Source of the DNA: Exiguobacterium chiriqhucha RW-2
GTDB lineage: Bacteria > Bacillota > Bacilli > Exiguobacteriales > Exiguobacteriaceae
Length of the DNA: 64,000 bases
Assembly: GCF_000416965.1 (NCBI RefSeq)
Contig: NZ_ATCL01000022.1
Location: 124,001-188,000 of the forward strand
Direction: 5' to 3'
Shown: positions 62,711 through 64,000 of the stretch, piece by piece
Numbering within the stretch: the stretch's first letter is position 1
How the letters are laid out: each line of letters opens with the position of its first letter
Position numbers and translations under genes: made by a program
The notes under the pieces: generated by a model
The model's input: only the letters and a program-made list of their open reading frames with translations
The model's database searches: none
Told to the model about the DNA's origin: nothing

Positions 62711-63403
62711 ATGGCTCATTCAAGTAAATCGATGGTGCTCGAGGAAACAAAAAAATTGGCACATCGAATCATTCATGTCCCAAAAGGCGGGTTTCTGTTC
62801 CGGGAACAAGAAGACGCATCCGAATTTTATATTGTAAAGAGTGGACTAATCCAAATTTCGAAATTGACGGAAAATGGAAAAGAATTGACGTTACGTTGTT
62901 TAAGCGCTGAGGCTTGTTGCGGAGAATTGACGTTGTTCGCAATCGATCCGAAATATCTGTTTAACGCGAAAGCGTTAGAAGACAGTGAAATTTATGCGGT
63001 CAAAATCGAACGGATTGAAACGATGATTTTGTCATCGAATCCCGAGTTCGTCCGCGAGTTCATGATTATGATTAACGAACATATGCGGAAGCAGCATACG
63101 AAATTTAGAGACTTGGTGTTGAACGGGAAGAAAGGGGCGCTTTATTCGACGCTCATTCGCATGGCGAACAGCTATGGGGTGGAAGTCGAAGGTGGCATTC
63201 TCATCGACTTGAAACTGAAAAATCAAGAGCTCGCCAACTATTGCGGAACGTCGCGCGAACGCGTGAACCGCATGTTGAACGAGCTCGCCCAAGAGGGGAT
63301 TTTGTCGCTCCCGTCTCGTCAAATCATCATTCATGACCTCGACCGCTTGAAACAGCTCAACCATTGTGAGGACTGTCCCATTTCAGTCTGTGTCATCGAT
63401 TGA
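62711..63403 (+). CDS. fnr: Oxygen-sensing regulator Fnr, Bacillus type
   Basis: 230 residues: beta-barrel sensor (VPKGGFLFREQEDASEFYIV, CLSAEACCGELTLFAID) and winged helix with NQELANYCGTSRERVNRMLN. The end HCEDCPISVC gives C219-x2-C222-x4-C227, exactly the spacing of the C-terminal [4Fe-4S] site in B. subtilis Fnr (the E. coli type is N-terminal). Apo-protein without oxygen-stable cluster should not activate. ATG at 62711 with GGAAGG upstream is preferred to GTG at 62705. TGTGA-N6-TCACA sites before ric and the nitrate-type operon are likely targets. Confidence 0.94.
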   Translation: MAHSSKSMVLEETKKLAHRIIHVPKGGFLFREQEDASEFYIVKSGLIQISKLTENGKELTLRCLSAEACCGELTLFAIDPKYLFNAKALEDSEIYAVKIERIETMILSSNPEFVREFMIMINEHMRKQHTKFRDLVLNGKKGALYSTLIRMANSYGVEVEGGILIDLKLKNQELANYCGTSRERVNRMLNELAQEGILSLPSRQIIIHDLDRLKQLNHCEDCPISVCVID

Positions 63404-63916
63404 TCACATCACGGCGGCAAGTGATAGCTCGCCCTCGAAATGTTCTAACCCATCGGCCTCGATTGTACAGGCCGATACATAAAAATCGCCATCTTCCATC
63501 AACTCGTAAGACCGAAGTACTCCTTCGGCTAGCTTGACCCCGTTAGCACGGACTTCGACGACGACACCTTCCATCGAGCGAACGCGCGCTGCGGACAAAA
63601 AGTCCAGCCAACGTTTGAAGTGGCGATAGACGGTGACCACCGTCCCGTCCCCTAGGTAGCCGATGACCGCCTGGGTATCATCGATCGTCACGTCGTGGTT
63701 TGTATCGATTCGGACAAGCAAGTCATGCAGGGCTTGCAGTTCTTCCATCGGACTTTCCAGTGGGAACGTGACGGTGATGCCCGTCTCCGTGAACGCCGCT
63801 TCGGCAATCGAGACACCGAAGACGCGGAACACATGGGCCCCATCTTGACTGAAGAAATATGGCTGCAGCGCCAAACGAGCCTCGGATGCGCAATGAATTT
63901 GAATAAGATGTGACAC
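63404..63916 (-). CDS. Unknown soluble protein, 170 residues
   Basis: The start is a GTG (MSHLIQIHC) with GGAGG 7 nt upstream. Acidic, with a beta-rich C-terminus (VVVEVRANGVKLAEGVLRSY, FYVSACTIEADGLEHFEGEL). The middle KRWLDFLSAARVRSMEG may be helical. Its stop directly abuts the fnr stop. I do not recognise a family. Confidence 0.75.
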   Translation of the reverse strand: MSHLIQIHCASEARLALQPYFFSQDGAHVFRVFGVSIAEAAFTETGITVTFPLESPMEELQALHDLLVRIDTNHDVTIDDTQAVIGYLGDGTVVTVYRHFKRWLDFLSAARVRSMEGVVVEVRANGVKLAEGVLRSYELMEDGDFYVSACTIEADGLEHFEGELSLAAVM

Positions 63917-63922
63917 AGTTAT

Positions 63923-63965
63923 CCCTCCTCTATTCCTTACGATAAGGAATCGGGGAGGGTTTTTC
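63923..63965 (+). terminator. Terminator-like hairpin overlapping the ribosome site of the minus-strand gene
   Basis: CCCTCC/GGAGGG and ATTCCTTA/TAAGGAAT form a 14-bp interrupted stem followed by five T on the plus strand. No plus-strand gene ends just before it, so it may stop fnr read-through or be an attenuator for a gene beyond the window. Confidence 0.65.
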
Positions 63966-63981
63966 TGTGTTCAATGTCACA
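63966..63981. promoter_or_regulatory. Possible Fnr half-matching site near the window end
   Basis: TGTGT-N6-TCACA, one base from the consensus, 20 bp before a GAAAGG ribosome site at the window edge. Weak by itself. Confidence 0.35.
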
Positions 63982-64000
63982 GAACCGAAAGAAAGGCGAT

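Overview
The window is 64 kb of chromosome from a low-to-moderate GC, Gram-positive, Bacillus-like bacterium. Family content and gene style (strong AGGAGG ribosome sites, frequent TTG/GTG starts, sigma-B promoters, CcpA cre sites, BglG/LicT antitermination, a Bacillus-type Fnr with a C-terminal Cys cluster, EcsAB, YflT-type stress proteins) fit Exiguobacterium or a close relative; this is an inference from content, not from a database match. No rRNA, tRNA, insertion sequence, prophage or CRISPR array was found. Genes are densely packed and most transcription units end in clear hairpin terminators.

Region by region. 1-6.5 kb: edge of a VOC protein, two adjacent dynamin/Era-like GTPases, a 2-hydroxyacid reductase, a sigma-B-type pair of YflT stress proteins (one with internal tandem repeats), a DUF1129 membrane protein and methylglyoxal synthase. 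6.5-23 kb: a sigma-B-type MscS-related membrane protein, HD-GYP phosphodiesterase, AzlCD exporter, a HEPN-like/CBS protein, IsdG-type haem oxygenase, a D,D-carboxypeptidase, glycerol dehydrogenase, a sigma-B-type DJ-1/Hsp31 protein, a DUF606-Crp-DUF606 operon, CorC-type exporter, M20 peptidase, NUDIX, LemA and HtpX-like protease. 23-26 kb: a GlcNAc-type PTS operon (crr, antiterminator, EIICB) behind a cre site, sigma-A promoter and RAT/terminator. 26-32 kb: an elaborate structured leader before a MutS2-like ATPase without Smr domain, a ZIP-like membrane protein, a His-rich secreted protein divergent from a two-component system and an ATPase.

32-46.7 kb is a carbohydrate region: licT-bglP-bglH-like for aryl-beta-glucosides, with two RAT/terminator switches; then a diguanylate cyclase unit; then a gmu-like cluster (ROK kinase, a ManA-ROK fusion, lactose/cellobiose-type PTS EIIB-EIIA-EIIC, GH1 6-phospho-beta-glucosidase, GntR/UTRA regulator) with a shared putative operator. 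46.8-50.9 kb: EcsAB, a methyltransferase, and two nitroreductases, one with a MarR partner. 51-55 kb: a glyoxylate-shunt operon (malate synthase G, a coupled Cys-rich small protein, isocitrate lyase) with repeated TTATATAA palindromes.

55-63.4 kb is the most interesting part: an anaerobic/nitrogen-oxide block with di-iron Fe-S repair protein, ModA-ModB, and a six-gene operon joining a NarI-like cytochrome b, a Cys-rich protein, a cytoplasmic Nas/Nap-type molybdoenzyme, a four-cluster ferredoxin subunit, a Tat-exported Rieske protein and a small membrane protein, followed by fnr. Fnr-type palindromes lie before ric and before the molybdoenzyme operon. The cytochrome b carries a cytoplasmic CxxC...CxxC tail that aligns without gaps to the separate 99-residue protein next to it, a duplication I do not recognise from described nitrate reductases.
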